Assembly: GCA_947565425.1 (NCBI GenBank)
Contig: CANOFW010000015.1
Location: 1 to 64,000 of the forward strand
Reading direction: 5' to 3'
DNA: 64,000 bases
From: an uncultured Lachnospiraceae bacterium
Lineage (GTDB): Bacteria; Bacillota; Clostridia; Lachnospirales; Lachnospiraceae
In this document: positions 25,234 to 34,840 of the stretch, piece by piece
Position numbering within the stretch: position 1 is the stretch's first letter
Layout of the letters: every line of letters begins with the position of its first letter
The notes under the pieces: model-generated
Databases searched by the model: none
What the model was told of the DNA's origin: nothing
Seen by the model: only the letters and a program-made list of their open reading frames with translations
Program-made: the position numbers and the translations under genes

Positions 25234-27468
25234 TCACAGCTTCAGCTTTGAAAGCGCATCAGCAAACGCATTGTTGACAGGCTCTTTTGCCTCCTGTTTC
25301 ATCTTGTTCATATAACGGGAAACATCCTTCTTGGACACGCCGCCCCCGCTTTCTTTGCGGCGTTTCTCAAATGCCGATAGCTTCTCCCGATAGCCGCAGA
25401 CACAGGAAAACCTGCGGTTCTCGCCTTCACCGACTAGCTCCATCTTCTTATGGCATTGCGGACAGCGAGCATTGGTAACCTTGGAGATGGTCTTGCGGTA
25501 GCCGCATTCCCTGTCCTGGCACACCAACATCTTGCCGTTTTTGTGATTGACCTCCAACATCAATTTGCCGCATTCCGGGCACTTCTTATTCGTGAGGTTA
25601 TCGTGACGGTACGTCTTAGAAGACGCCTGAATATCCTTTACAATGTCCACCGTATACGCACGGATTTTGGCTTCAAAATCTTTCTTCTTCGCCTTGCCTT
25701 TGGCAATGTCAGAAAGCTCCTGTTCCCACTTGGCCGTCAGTTCCGGGGAAGTGAGCCCCTGAGGAGCAAGCTCAAGCACCTGCCTGCCCTTAGAGGTCAA
25801 ATGAATATATTGCTCGCGCTTTTCAATCATAAAACTGTGAAATAGTTTTTCAATAATATCCGCCCTTGTAGCAACTGTTCCCAATCCTCCGGTCTCTCCC
25901 AACGTCTGTCTGAGTTTCTTATCGGAATTCTCCATATATTTGACGGGATTCTCCATGGCTGCAAGCAGCGTCGCTTCCGTAAAAGGGGCTGGAGGCTTTG
26001 TCTTCCCCTGCGTTATCTTTCCATCTGTAAATAAAATCTTCTGTCCCTTCGTAAAGTCAGGAATGTTTCCGCTGATAACTTCTCCAGGCATCGGCATACC
26101 ATCCCGGGACATGTCGCCATCATACGCTTCCTCATCATCTACCGCAAACCCAGCTTCTTTTTGCAGCATCTTAATCTCCTTCCAGCCAGGTTTTTGCAAA
26201 ATGCGCCCTTTGAGGGAAAATTTCTCTCCCTGACACACCGCCGTCACTTCCGTCTGCTGGTATTCGCAAGGCGGCAGCAGCACAGAAAGAAAACGAGAAA
26301 CTACCAGTTCATAAATTTTGCGTTCACCGTATTCTAAGTCTTTGAGATTGGCGCCCTGTTCTGTAGGGATAATCGCATGGTGGTCTGACACCTTCTTATC
26401 ATCCACAAAAGATTTGTTGCCTACAATCTTTGTTTTCAGCAGTTTCCCGCAGATTGGCGCATAAATACCGACACGACATGCCCGAAGGCGTTCCGGTATG
26501 GTGTCCACGATATCTGCGGTCAAATAACGGGAATCTGTTCTCGGATAAGTTACAACCTTGTGCCGCTCATATAACGCCTGCATAAAATCAAGAGTCTGTT
26601 TTGCCGAAAAGCCAAACAAGCGATTTGCATCCTGCTGCAAGGACGTCAAATCATAAAGCTGCGGTGCATAAGATTTCTGCTGCTTCTTTTTTACCTCCTG
26701 CACAACTGCCGTGCTATTAGTGGCATTCTTGCGCGCATTTTCTATTTCTGTCTTATCAAAGGTGCTGCTGCTGTTCTGCGCCGTTCTCCAAGTCCAGGAG
26801 ACACCGCCGCCAATCATTTTCAGCCCATAATACTCTTTAGGCTGAAATGCTTTTATCTGCGCCTCCCGCTTGGCAATAATTGCAAGCGTGGGCGTCTGCA
26901 CCCGGCCGCAAGAAAGCTGCGCATTATGTTTCACCGTCAGCGCTCTTGTAGCGTTGAGCCCCACCATCCAGTCGGCCTCCGCGCGCGCCACGGCCGCTTC
27001 ATACAATTTCTGGTAATCTCTGGCATCTTTGAGGTTCGTAAATCCCTGACGGATGGCCTTATCCGTGACCGAGGAAATCCACAAGCGTTTCATGGGTTTC
27101 TTCACACCGGATTTCTGGATAATCCAGCGCGCCACCAATTCACCCTCGCGTCCTGCATCCGTAGCGATAATGATCTGTCCAATCTCTTTGCGGTACATTT
27201 GCTTTTTGACCGTCTGGTATTGATGCCCGGTCTTTTTAATCACCTGGATATCCAGATGTTCCGGGAGCATGGGCAACGTCTCCATCTTCCACTCTTTCCA
27301 TTGGTCTCCATAGCTCTCTGGATCAGCGAGCTCTATGAGATGGCCCAATGCCCAGGTCACCACATAGTCTTTGCCTTCCAGATAACCGTTGCCACCTTGT
27401 TTACATCCCAGCACCCGCGCAATATCTCTGCCCACGCTGGGTTTCTCTGCAATTACTAATGATTTCAT
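25234..27468 (-). CDS. topB: DNA topoisomerase III (TopB-like) with zinc ribbons
   Basis: A type IA topoisomerase of 744 residues that relaxes or decatenates DNA by a covalent tyrosine step. Toprim domain: SLVIAEKPSVGRDIARVLGC at the start and DAGREGELVARWI near residue 105. The catalytic tyrosine lies in VVTYPRTDSRYL (about 306). The C-terminus carries two C4 zinc ribbons (CPECGKL...C..CGY and CPQCHKK...C.CGY). Start 27468 is chosen because it begins with the conserved MKSLVIAEKPS and has AAAGGATGG upstream. A DnaQ-like exonuclease gene precedes it by 48 bases. Confidence 0.92.
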   Translation of the reverse strand: MKSLVIAEKPSVGRDIARVLGCKQGGNGYLEGKDYVVTWALGHLIELADPESYGDQWKEWKMETLPMLPEHLDIQVIKKTGHQYQTVKKQMYRKEIGQIIIATDAGREGELVARWIIQKSGVKKPMKRLWISSVTDKAIRQGFTNLKDARDYQKLYEAAVARAEADWMVGLNATRALTVKHNAQLSCGRVQTPTLAIIAKREAQIKAFQPKEYYGLKMIGGGVSWTWRTAQNSSSTFDKTEIENARKNATNSTAVVQEVKKKQQKSYAPQLYDLTSLQQDANRLFGFSAKQTLDFMQALYERHKVVTYPRTDSRYLTADIVDTIPERLRACRVGIYAPICGKLLKTKIVGNKSFVDDKKVSDHHAIIPTEQGANLKDLEYGERKIYELVVSRFLSVLLPPCEYQQTEVTAVCQGEKFSLKGRILQKPGWKEIKMLQKEAGFAVDDEEAYDGDMSRDGMPMPGEVISGNIPDFTKGQKILFTDGKITQGKTKPPAPFTEATLLAAMENPVKYMENSDKKLRQTLGETGGLGTVATRADIIEKLFHSFMIEKREQYIHLTSKGRQVLELAPQGLTSPELTAKWEQELSDIAKGKAKKKDFEAKIRAYTVDIVKDIQASSKTYRHDNLTNKKCPECGKLMLEVNHKNGKMLVCQDRECGYRKTISKVTNARCPQCHKKMELVGEGENRRFSCVCGYREKLSAFEKRRKESGGGVSKKDVSRYMNKMKQEAKEPVNNAFADALSKLKL

Positions 27469-27516
27469 ACGAAATGTCCATCCTTTTTCATATCTTATTT
27501 TTATATTCAATTAGCC

Positions 27517-28206
27517 CTAGATTTTGCGCGTTCCGCGACAACGCGGAAAATCACTGCATCCATAAAATTCACCGTACATCCCCTTGCGCTTCACCATCTC
27601 GGACCCGCATTTGGGACACTGTATTTGTGGCTGAGTCTTCTGTATTTGCTTTAAAATTTTACCTAATTCTTCATAACATTTCTGATTCATTACACAGTCC
27701 GCCAGCGCACGGTGAGCGCCCTTTGTACTGATATGAAAATAAGCTGCCACATCTGACAGCTTGTGATGAGACAGCTGTGGCAAACACTTTCTTGCCATAT
27801 AAAGCGTGTCTATGTAATCGTTTGCTACCTCGACACCCAAACTGCGCATAGCTGCGCGGCAAATAAAATTCAAATCAAAGGTGTGAATGTTATGCCCTAC
27901 CAAAATATCACTACCTACAAACTCCAAAAACTCTCCCAGAGCCTTGGCAATCTCCGGCGCTTCTGCCACCATGTCATCCGTAATATGGTTGACTTTAGAA
28001 GCTGCCGCCGGAATATGCATTCCAGGGTTTACCAGTGTAGAGAATTCCTCTACCACCTTGTGTTCCCGCACACGGATACCGGAGATTTCTATAATCTCAT
28101 CGAAATCCGGGCGAACGCCTGTGGTCTCCAAATCGAAGACCACATAGTCGCTAATATATTGGTTCAAACGTTTTCCTCTGTTCTCTGTCACGGCGATTGC
28201 CCTCAT
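27517..28206 (-). CDS. DnaQ-like 3'-5' exonuclease fused to a topoisomerase-type zinc ribbon
   Basis: A 229-residue protein. The exonuclease domain (about 20-185) has the DEDDh residues: FDLETTG (D25, E27), [11 protein letters not shown] and HRALADC with the histidine base. The tail (about 195-224) is a C4 zinc ribbon (CPKCGSEM then YGCSDFPRC), the same type as found in topoisomerase I and III. Located upstream of topB in the same direction with a 48-base gap, it probably acts with it on single strands. It is not the replicative proofreading subunit, which would be larger or part of PolC. Confidence 0.88.
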   Translation of the reverse strand: MRAIAVTENRGKRLNQYISDYVVFDLETTGVRPDFDEIIEISGIRVREHKVVEEFSTLVNPGMHIPAAASKVNHITDDMVAEAPEIAKALGEFLEFVGSDILVGHNIHTFDLNFICRAAMRSLGVEVANDYIDTLYMARKCLPQLSHHKLSDVAAYFHISTKGAHRALADCVMNQKCYEELGKILKQIQKTQPQIQCPKCGSEMVKRKGMYGEFYGCSDFPRCRGTRKI

Positions 28207-28281
28207 TTCTCTTTTGATTTCATCATTATAAAGGGCAACGAGAATATTTGCAAGTTTCTTACAACTTTAATTTCCACAAAT

Positions 28282-28311
28282 GGGGCTGTCACACTAATAT
28301 ATTTACTCGTT
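28282..28311. repeat. Degenerate family A repeat remnant
   Basis: GGGGCTGTCACACTAA matches the minus-strand sequence of the copy-1 repeat (GGGGCTGTCGCACTAA) for 16 bases, after which it diverges. Located upstream of the exonuclease gene. Confidence 0.35.
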
Positions 28312-28348
28312 TAAAAGGTCTTGCCGCTTATGCAGCAAAGACAGATTG

Positions 28349-28393
28349 CACAAAAATCACTCTGGGAAGCTAGCTTGCCAAGATATTTTTGTG
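28349..28393. terminator. Hairpin between alpha-galactosidase and exonuclease genes
   Basis: CACAAAAAT (28349-28357) and ATTTTTGTG (28385-28393) enclose an inner AAGCTAGCTT palindrome. Read on the minus strand it ends the alpha-galactosidase transcript with an ATTTTTGTG arm; efficiency is uncertain. Confidence 0.45.
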
Positions 28394-28425
28394 TATGTTG
28401 TTTATATTGCTCTGCAATGTAAACC

Positions 28426-30663
28426 TTATAAACGAATCTGATTCTCCGCTTCCAGCACGTAAATCCGCGACTCGAAATCGGTACAGGGTACTTTTCCCGC
28501 CGTCACTTCACCTGCCGTCGAATCCGTCGTGCAAAGACCAAGGTTCATCAGTTCGTCACCGTAGCAGAAAGTATCGCTTTGCCTGTCCCGATAACAGAAA
28601 TCCGGCTCTAAGCCCTCAAGACGCAGCCGTGTATAGCAGTCATTGACCGTATTCAATACGCGATACCAACCAACAATTGCTGTCCGCTTGTCCTCACTCA
28701 CTGCCATCCACGCCATCTCATTTCCCTCAAAGGGGCTTTTCAACCGATAAAAATTGCCAAATTGTAGAATTTCACGGTACTGTTTCATAAAGGCAATCTG
28801 CTCTTTTACTTCGGAAATCTCCTCCTTTGTCAAGCAGTTTAAATCCAGCTCATAGCCAAATGTTCCAAAATATGCTACATTTGCTCTGGTGTGAAGCGAT
28901 GTGCTGCGAAACACCTGGTGGTTTGGACACATCGACACATGCGCCCCCATACTGCTGATGGGATAACACAGGGAAGTCCCATACTGGATTTTCATGCGTT
29001 CAACGGCGTCCGTATCATCGCTTACCCAGCCCTGGGGCGCGTAATAAAGCATCCCGGCGTCAAAGCGTCCGCCGCCGCTAGCACAGGATTCAAACAAAAC
29101 GTCGGGGAATTCCCCCGTCAACCGCTCATACAAATCGTAAACTCCCAGAATATAACGGTGATAGACTTCCCCCTGGCGCTCCGGTGGCAGGCTGGCACTG
29201 AAACACTCCGTGATACTGCGGTTCATGTCCCATTTAATATAGGAAACTTTCGCCTCTCTGAGAATCTTTGCCATCATTTCAAATAGAAAGTCTACGACTT
29301 CTTTCCTGGAAAAATCCAACACATACTGGTATCTTCCATGGGATTTTGCCCTCTGGGGAGTAGCAAGAATCCAATCTGGATGCAGGCGGTACAAATCAGA
29401 ATCTTCATTTACCATCTCTGGCTCAAACCAGAGCCCAAATTTCATGCCCAATTCTTCGATACGCTCTGCGATACCTGCAATACCCCGTGGAAGCCGCGTT
29501 GTATTTGCCACCCAGTCTCCCAGCCCGGCGCGGTCGCTGCTTCTCTCCCCGAACCAGCCGTCGTCAAGCACAAACAGCTCGACGCCGCACTCCTTGGACC
29601 TCTCGGCAATCTGCACCAATTTATCTTCCGTAAAATCAAAGTAAGTCGCTTCCCAATTGTTAATCAAGATGGGGCGCGCCTGATCCCGCCATTTTCCTCT
29701 AACCAAACGTTTCTGGTATAGCCGATGGAAGGTCTGACTCATATCATTTAACCCTTTATCGGTATACACCATCACCGCTTCCGGTGTCTGAAAACACTCT
29801 CCCGGCTCCAGCCTCCAGGAAAATGTGTCAGGATGAATCCCGGCAAGCACCCGGGCAGTATGATGGGCGTCCACTTCCGCCTGTATAAGAAAATTACCGC
29901 TGTAGATAAAACTAAAACCAATCGCCTCGCCCTGGCGCTCCGTAGCTGAAGGGCGTTTCAACACCAGAAACGGATTGTGCTGGTGAGAGGAATTCCCCCG
30001 CAGGCTGCCGATAGACTGCACGCCCATCACAAGTTTTCTGGTTATGATATGGCGTTCTCTCGCCCATGCCCCGGACAACTGTACCCACTCATAATCACAG
30101 TCCGGCAGATCCAGACAAAGGCTCATAGCACGTGTAAGCTGCACTGTCTCTGTACCCTCATTCTGATAGCGGACACTTCGGGCAAGAATTCCGCCTCTGG
30201 CAAAAATGGTGTAACATAACTGTGCACAAATCCCTGTCACTGAATCCTTCAAATTTACGACCAGTGTGGACGCCTCCGCCGCGTCCTCGACATAAGTTGC
30301 CGGAAGCCCTGGGAGTTTCGGTTTCCCCGCTTCTATACAGTAAGATTGGTACTGAAAATCGCAAATCCTGCTCCCATTCTTCTGACAAATTTCCACTGCC
30401 GGGCTGCGGTAGTCCCCGCTGCCAAAGCTGGGAAGCTCCTGTTTGATATGCTCCAAGGAAAATGTTCTGTCCCCCGGAAATGGGCAGGATGACATTGGAC
30501 GCACGGCAAGCTCCAACATATCCGACATATTATTCCTGTCGTGAATCCTTTTTCCGAAATATAACTGCCCCAAATGGCCATTTGGCAGCACCATCATCAC
30601 ATAGCTTATGTTTTCATTCCATAAATGGAACACTTTTGACTCCTCATGATAGACAATTTTCAT
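28426..30663 (-). CDS. Alpha-galactosidase, GH36 family
   Basis: Hydrolyses terminal alpha-1,6-galactose from raffinose-type sugars or galactomannans. The 745-residue enzyme has the N-terminal beta domain, the catalytic barrel with DDGWFGERS, the nucleophile in SYIKWDMNRS (about 478) and the acid/base in SDDTDAVERM (about 549), and a C-terminal beta domain. It lacks a signal peptide, so the substrate is imported first. The gene follows an AraC-family regulator transcribed the same way, which probably controls it. The ribosome site is GAAGGAGG. Confidence 0.95.
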   Translation of the reverse strand: MKIVYHEESKVFHLWNENISYVMMVLPNGHLGQLYFGKRIHDRNNMSDMLELAVRPMSSCPFPGDRTFSLEHIKQELPSFGSGDYRSPAVEICQKNGSRICDFQYQSYCIEAGKPKLPGLPATYVEDAAEASTLVVNLKDSVTGICAQLCYTIFARGGILARSVRYQNEGTETVQLTRAMSLCLDLPDCDYEWVQLSGAWARERHIITRKLVMGVQSIGSLRGNSSHQHNPFLVLKRPSATERQGEAIGFSFIYSGNFLIQAEVDAHHTARVLAGIHPDTFSWRLEPGECFQTPEAVMVYTDKGLNDMSQTFHRLYQKRLVRGKWRDQARPILINNWEATYFDFTEDKLVQIAERSKECGVELFVLDDGWFGERSSDRAGLGDWVANTTRLPRGIAGIAERIEELGMKFGLWFEPEMVNEDSDLYRLHPDWILATPQRAKSHGRYQYVLDFSRKEVVDFLFEMMAKILREAKVSYIKWDMNRSITECFSASLPPERQGEVYHRYILGVYDLYERLTGEFPDVLFESCASGGGRFDAGMLYYAPQGWVSDDTDAVERMKIQYGTSLCYPISSMGAHVSMCPNHQVFRSTSLHTRANVAYFGTFGYELDLNCLTKEEISEVKEQIAFMKQYREILQFGNFYRLKSPFEGNEMAWMAVSEDKRTAIVGWYRVLNTVNDCYTRLRLEGLEPDFCYRDRQSDTFCYGDELMNLGLCTTDSTAGEVTAGKVPCTDFESRIYVLEAENQIRL

Positions 30664-30709
30664 ATCCGTTTCCTCCTTCTATACTTTTCCCGCTTTCTAA
30701 GTTGCGCTT

Positions 30710-30715
30710 ATTATA
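30710..30715 (-). promoter_or_regulatory. -10 box upstream of alpha-galactosidase
   Basis: TATAAT (30715-30710 on the minus strand) stands about 47 bases before the start. The region 17 bases upstream has no good -35 hexamer, consistent with an activator-dependent promoter regulated by the AraC-type protein encoded upstream. Confidence 0.45.
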
Positions 30716-30813
30716 TACACTTTTGCCAAGAAAATGTTAGAGGATTTTGTATTGAAAACCAGTCGAAATGTTTCCTTCCATTTTTCCTATAATAAAATAT
30801 ATTTTTCCAATAT

Positions 30814-31656
30814 TTAATAACTACATTCTCCCTTGCGATACATCTTACGATAACGACTAGGCGGCATTCCCATTTCCTTCTTGAATGCCTTTGAAAAAAC
30901 TAGCACATCCTGATAACCACAGGACATTGCCACACCCTCCACGGACAATTCCGTGATTTCCAGTAATTCTCTGGCACGCACCAACCGCAATCGTGTCAGA
31001 AATTCTTTGGGAGGTGCCTGAAGATTCTTGGTAAATACTTTGTATAGATAACTGCGGCTTACACCTACATGCTCCGCGATTTCCGAGACGCCAATCTCGC
31101 GAAAATAATTATTCTGAATAAAATTAACTGCTTTTTTCACGTAGACACTATCACGATTTTCCTCCGTGACCGCTTCCGGATGCGCATCACGCGTGAGCAC
31201 AGCAAAAAATTCATAGAGCAAACTTTGAAGATAAAACTGATGTGTCTGAGAAAACGTATCATTTTCCAACATTTGTGAAACAATCCTTTTTAATTCCCCT
31301 TTATATCGGCTCTGGAATATATGTTGATTGCCATTCAGCCCCAAATCCTGCAAAAACCTCTCGGCATGTGTGCCTGCAAAACCGATCCACAGATACGTCC
31401 ACGGTTCTTTCTCGTCTGCCTGATAATAAGTCACCGCTTCCGGCTCTATGAGAAATCCCTGCCCTTCCATCAGTTTATATTTGCGATCGCCTACCTTATA
31501 AATCCCTTTCCCGGACAATATATAGTGCAGGATATAGCTGGGACGCACAGCCGGGCCAAAGCTATGACAGGGCTCACATTCGGACACGCCGCAAAAACAC
31601 AGGTATAAATCTTGGAACTTTGAGCCAGTCAGTTGTAATACATGCGCCTCTTCCAT
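30814..31656 (-). CDS. AraC-family transcriptional regulator with cupin sensor
   Basis: A 280-residue activator. The N-terminal cupin-like sensor (about 20-150) contains RPSYILHYILSGKGIYKVG; the C-terminal AraC double helix-turn-helix (about 185-278) shows IGVSEIAEHVGVSRSYLYKVF and VEGVAMSCGYQDVLVFSKAF. Placed upstream of alpha-galactosidase on the same strand, it is the likely activator for alpha-galactoside use. Start 31656 is favoured by AAAGGAGA at 8 bases; the longer frame overlaps its own ribosome site. A family C repeat lies in its 5' leader. Confidence 0.9.
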   Translation of the reverse strand: MEEAHVLQLTGSKFQDLYLCFCGVSECEPCHSFGPAVRPSYILHYILSGKGIYKVGDRKYKLMEGQGFLIEPEAVTYYQADEKEPWTYLWIGFAGTHAERFLQDLGLNGNQHIFQSRYKGELKRIVSQMLENDTFSQTHQFYLQSLLYEFFAVLTRDAHPEAVTEENRDSVYVKKAVNFIQNNYFREIGVSEIAEHVGVSRSYLYKVFTKNLQAPPKEFLTRLRLVRARELLEITELSVEGVAMSCGYQDVLVFSKAFKKEMGMPPSRYRKMYRKGECSY

Positions 31657-31676
31657 ATGTATATCTCCTTTAAAAA

Positions 31677-31741
31677 ACAAAGCGGGCAAGCCCACAAGGG
31701 CTCCCCTAGCCTCTCAATCCCCCATGGATTGCACACTTTTA
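31677..31741. repeat. Intergenic repeat, family C copy 2
   Basis: A 60-base element, nearly the same as 52172-52230: shared blocks are GCAA-CCCAC-AGGGCT-CCCTAG, CTCAATCCCC and GGATTGCACACTTT. Ends form an imperfect inverted repeat. It lies in the leader of the AraC gene. Confidence 0.65.
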
Positions 31742-31746
31742 AGATG

Positions 31747-31776
31747 AAAAAAGCGGCCGGCAACCCGACCACCTTT
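31747..31776 (-). terminator. Terminator of the coiled-coil protein gene
   Basis: On the minus strand GGTGGTCGG pairs with CCGGCCGCT (nine pairs with G-U wobbles) and is followed by TTTTTT, 4 bases past the stop codon. Confidence 0.7.
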
Positions 31777-32586
31777 TTACTGTTTCAGATCCATCTGGAC
31801 AGACTGAAAATTCGTCTTAAACATCACGCCATCATCATTGTATAAGCCTTTTCTAATTCCGCCAGACGTCTGCTTCACGACTCCTAAATCTGACTCTGCT
31901 GCTTTACTGCCTCCGCCAAACATAAACGCCTGAATTCTTTCCATCCGCCGGGCATCCTTCTCAAATTCTGCCCGCTGTGCTTTCTTCAGCTCTGCGACAT
32001 CTGTACCTCTGGCTGCATCCTGATTAATCTCTGCTTCCCGCACTCTGTTGAGCCCATCTGCACGTGCTGCGGTGTTTGTCAGTATACTTATCTGATTCAC
32101 AGTTGTCTCCGTGGAGAGGCTTTTGTGCATCACACCTGGAAGTACATCACGGTTCTCTTCTTCCTTGGAGCTGTCAACATTCTTGCTGTTTTGCGAGCCA
32201 GATATGCTCTCTTGCTGCTGTCCGCTTGCATTCTGTGTTGACTGTGATCTCTGCTGTTCTCTCACAGCTTCCTTAGAAGCACTCTCTTTCTGCTCTTTCT
32301 TAGCCTTTGCAGCCTTTTCCTCTTCCTGCTGCTTCTTCTGTTCTTCCAACTGCCGCCGCCGAAGTTCTCGCTTTAAGTCACTGATTTCCTGCTGGATTTT
32401 CTGCCTTCTATCTGCTTTCTCCTCCGCCGTCATCTCCATATTAGAAGAAAGTTCCTGTCGTCTCTTCTGGGCAGCCGTAATCTTGCCCTGAATCTCCTTG
32501 CTGACAGAATCTTCCGTCGCGCTTATCTGCTCTTTTTGCGCCTGCACAGCAGTACCCGCTGCATTTACATTGCTGACCTGCATCAT
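31777..32586 (-). CDS. FlxA-like coiled-coil protein (putative)
   Basis: A 269-residue protein without signal peptide. Residues about 20-75 follow the pattern of FlxA-like proteins: SKEIQGKITAAQKRRQEL, a short MTAEEKADRRQKIQQEI segment, then a long charged coiled coil (QLEEQKKQQEEEKAAKAKKE). A glutamine/serine-rich linker follows, then a more ordered C-terminal part. FlxA is a small flagellar-regulon protein in enterobacteria; this one is longer and the assignment is by pattern only. Isolated gene with its own terminator. Confidence 0.6.
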   Translation of the reverse strand: MMQVSNVNAAGTAVQAQKEQISATEDSVSKEIQGKITAAQKRRQELSSNMEMTAEEKADRRQKIQQEISDLKRELRRRQLEEQKKQQEEEKAAKAKKEQKESASKEAVREQQRSQSTQNASGQQQESISGSQNSKNVDSSKEEENRDVLPGVMHKSLSTETTVNQISILTNTAARADGLNRVREAEINQDAARGTDVAELKKAQRAEFEKDARRMERIQAFMFGGGSKAAESDLGVVKQTSGGIRKGLYNDDGVMFKTNFQSVQMDLKQ

Positions 32587-32671
32587 AACTCTGACCCCCT
32601 TTCCTCTTTTATGTATTACACGGATAAAAAAGTATCTTTAACTTATTATATCGGATATTTACTATAAAAAA

Positions 32672-34567
32672 TTAACAGTTATTCGATATGAACTCCAGAA
32701 ACTGCTGTTCCGGCAAAGGCTTGGAAAAATAATATCCTTGAATATAGCTAATCCCTAATCCTTCCATGGCTTCGTACTGTTCTTTCGTCTCAATTCCTTC
32801 GGATACTATTTCTAAATCCATTCCATGTACCATATGCATGGCCGCATCCATAACATACTTGGCTTTTCCATTTTCAAAATAAGCGCTTGTCATATCCCTA
32901 TCAAACTTAACAATATCCACTGGCATATCCACAATATAATTGAGATTTGACTGCCCTGTTCCAAAATCATCAAGGGAAAACTTTACTCCATAGTCCATCA
33001 GATTCTTCATATTGTTTAACAAAATCCTCTTCGCCTCCATGGACGCCGATTCCGTAATCTCCAGATTAATAAAAGAAGATGGAATGTCATACTTCTTCAT
33101 AATATTGATATAGTCTTCCGCCAATTGTTCATAAGAACACTGAACAACAGACAAGTTAATTTCAATATAATGAAGCCCGTATTGCTTAATGTCATGCTCC
33201 TTCACAAAACGGCACACTTTTTCAAACACCATCTCACCCAACCTTAAAATCATGCCATTCTGTTCTGCAACATCAATAAAAATTCCCGGCGGCACAATTT
33301 CCCCAGCTTCATCCCGAATGCGTACCAACGCTTCCGCAGATGTAAAACAATGCTCCTTCGTAGAATAAATTGGCTGATAATAGACCTCCACACAGTCCTT
33401 CTCCATAGCATTTAAAATCAATTGCTCCGTCTTCTTCTTATAATACATTTCCTCCGCTTTTTCCTTATCCACATAAATAAGCGGATTCTCGGAAAAATCT
33501 TTGCTATTCTGCCTGATGTCCCGAATCAGGTATAGCATATCCTCCACCCCTTCAAATACATGGGCATCCGGTATGTGCACCCAATACGGGCGGATATGGC
33601 AAGTTCGTGCGCTCCCCCATCCTTCATCAAAACGCGCAGACAACGACTGCATTCCTGCCTTAGCCTTATCTGTATTTTCATAAACGAGCAGAATCTCATC
33701 CTCAGCATTTTTAAAAACATATACTTCCGGCAAACCCAGAAAAAACTCTGTCATCTCCATCCTGACTTCCTGCATCTGTGTCGGTCGCATTCTTTTTTGC
33801 AATGCATTGTCAAAAATAACTGCCAGTACGGAAAAATCTCGTCCCTCACTGTAAAGCTGTCTTACATACTGAATTAACGCACCGTGATTAAACATCCCAG
33901 ACTGTCTGTCCAAATTTGTCTCTGGATTCTCCAACTTTAAATATAGCACGACCATACCGATCGAACAGGCATAGCCCAGCACTAACATTCCATCATAAAA
34001 ATATTGGAGCATTGCCGCGCAAATCCAGATGACCATCCATGTTAATACCGCTTCGCGCCGCCTTGGGTTAATTTTGTTCCTCTCTTTTCTCATCAGAAAG
34101 AAATTTACAACAAGAAAGGCAATTGCTACCCAAAATGCGACAAGATTACTCGGACCATAAGTGACTAAAAAAGTAGTTCCATCCTCATCAAATTGATAAT
34201 AAATTGGCAAAACATAGACAAGGATAGCATCCACCACCGTAATAATCTCATATCTGCGGACTGCTTTATGATATTCTTCTTTCCCTACATAAACATCCAC
34301 ACAGATATAGAGTAAACTGCACAATGCCACGCCAACCAGTGTCACAAGATAGCTCTTGCAGATGAGGTCAACGAACCAGCCTGGAAGCCAATCTCTCTGA
34401 TAAATTACAATCACAGAAAAAACATCCAGAATAATACAGAACAAATTCAAGCAAAAGGCACGCATAAACGCCTTTTCCGTATTCAACCTTATTCTCTTCT
34501 GCCGTAAGTAGAAAAATAACAGAACCATCATTAAAACGATTCCACAACATTGTATTTGTATATGCAT
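32672..34567 (-). CDS. Membrane EAL-domain cyclic-di-GMP phosphodiesterase
   Basis: A 631-residue protein. About the first 220 residues hold seven or eight transmembrane helices. A degenerate GGDEF-like region follows (DRQSGMFNHGAL start, but no GGDEF signature). The EAL domain (about 370-625) is complete: AEALVRI, NLEITES, LDDFGTGQSNL, VDIVKFDRD, VSEGIETKEQ and QGYYFSKPLP. It should degrade cyclic-di-GMP. Start 34567 has GAGGAA upstream. Together with the HD-GYP regulator it gives two phosphodiesterases within 10 kb, with no cyclase in the window. Confidence 0.92.
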   Translation of the reverse strand: MHIQIQCCGIVLMMVLLFFYLRQKRIRLNTEKAFMRAFCLNLFCIILDVFSVIVIYQRDWLPGWFVDLICKSYLVTLVGVALCSLLYICVDVYVGKEEYHKAVRRYEIITVVDAILVYVLPIYYQFDEDGTTFLVTYGPSNLVAFWVAIAFLVVNFFLMRKERNKINPRRREAVLTWMVIWICAAMLQYFYDGMLVLGYACSIGMVVLYLKLENPETNLDRQSGMFNHGALIQYVRQLYSEGRDFSVLAVIFDNALQKRMRPTQMQEVRMEMTEFFLGLPEVYVFKNAEDEILLVYENTDKAKAGMQSLSARFDEGWGSARTCHIRPYWVHIPDAHVFEGVEDMLYLIRDIRQNSKDFSENPLIYVDKEKAEEMYYKKKTEQLILNAMEKDCVEVYYQPIYSTKEHCFTSAEALVRIRDEAGEIVPPGIFIDVAEQNGMILRLGEMVFEKVCRFVKEHDIKQYGLHYIEINLSVVQCSYEQLAEDYINIMKKYDIPSSFINLEITESASMEAKRILLNNMKNLMDYGVKFSLDDFGTGQSNLNYIVDMPVDIVKFDRDMTSAYFENGKAKYVMDAAMHMVHGMDLEIVSEGIETKEQYEAMEGLGISYIQGYYFSKPLPEQQFLEFISNNC

Positions 34568-34840
34568 AACATTCCTCTTTATATCCCAACCTATTTTATA
34601 CAAATTATACAACACTTTCCACTTTTTTACAACATGTATTGTGTATAACAGCCATTTTCTGTCGGTAAGGTGTCACTCTAACATAAATTGCAAGCCTTAG
34701 TTTCGTTTAAAAGAAAACGAGTAAATATAATTCCACGGCAACTCTGCTTTAGACAAAACGTTCTCAAATCTGTGGACAGCATCCGGCAATCTATTTATAA
34801 TTATATTATAATCAAGCACCCCCACCGAAAGGAGTATGTC

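Noticed and set aside
26926..27459. 177-codon frame antisense to topB
   Set aside because: Contained in topB, which has all motifs; no ribosome site or known domain.
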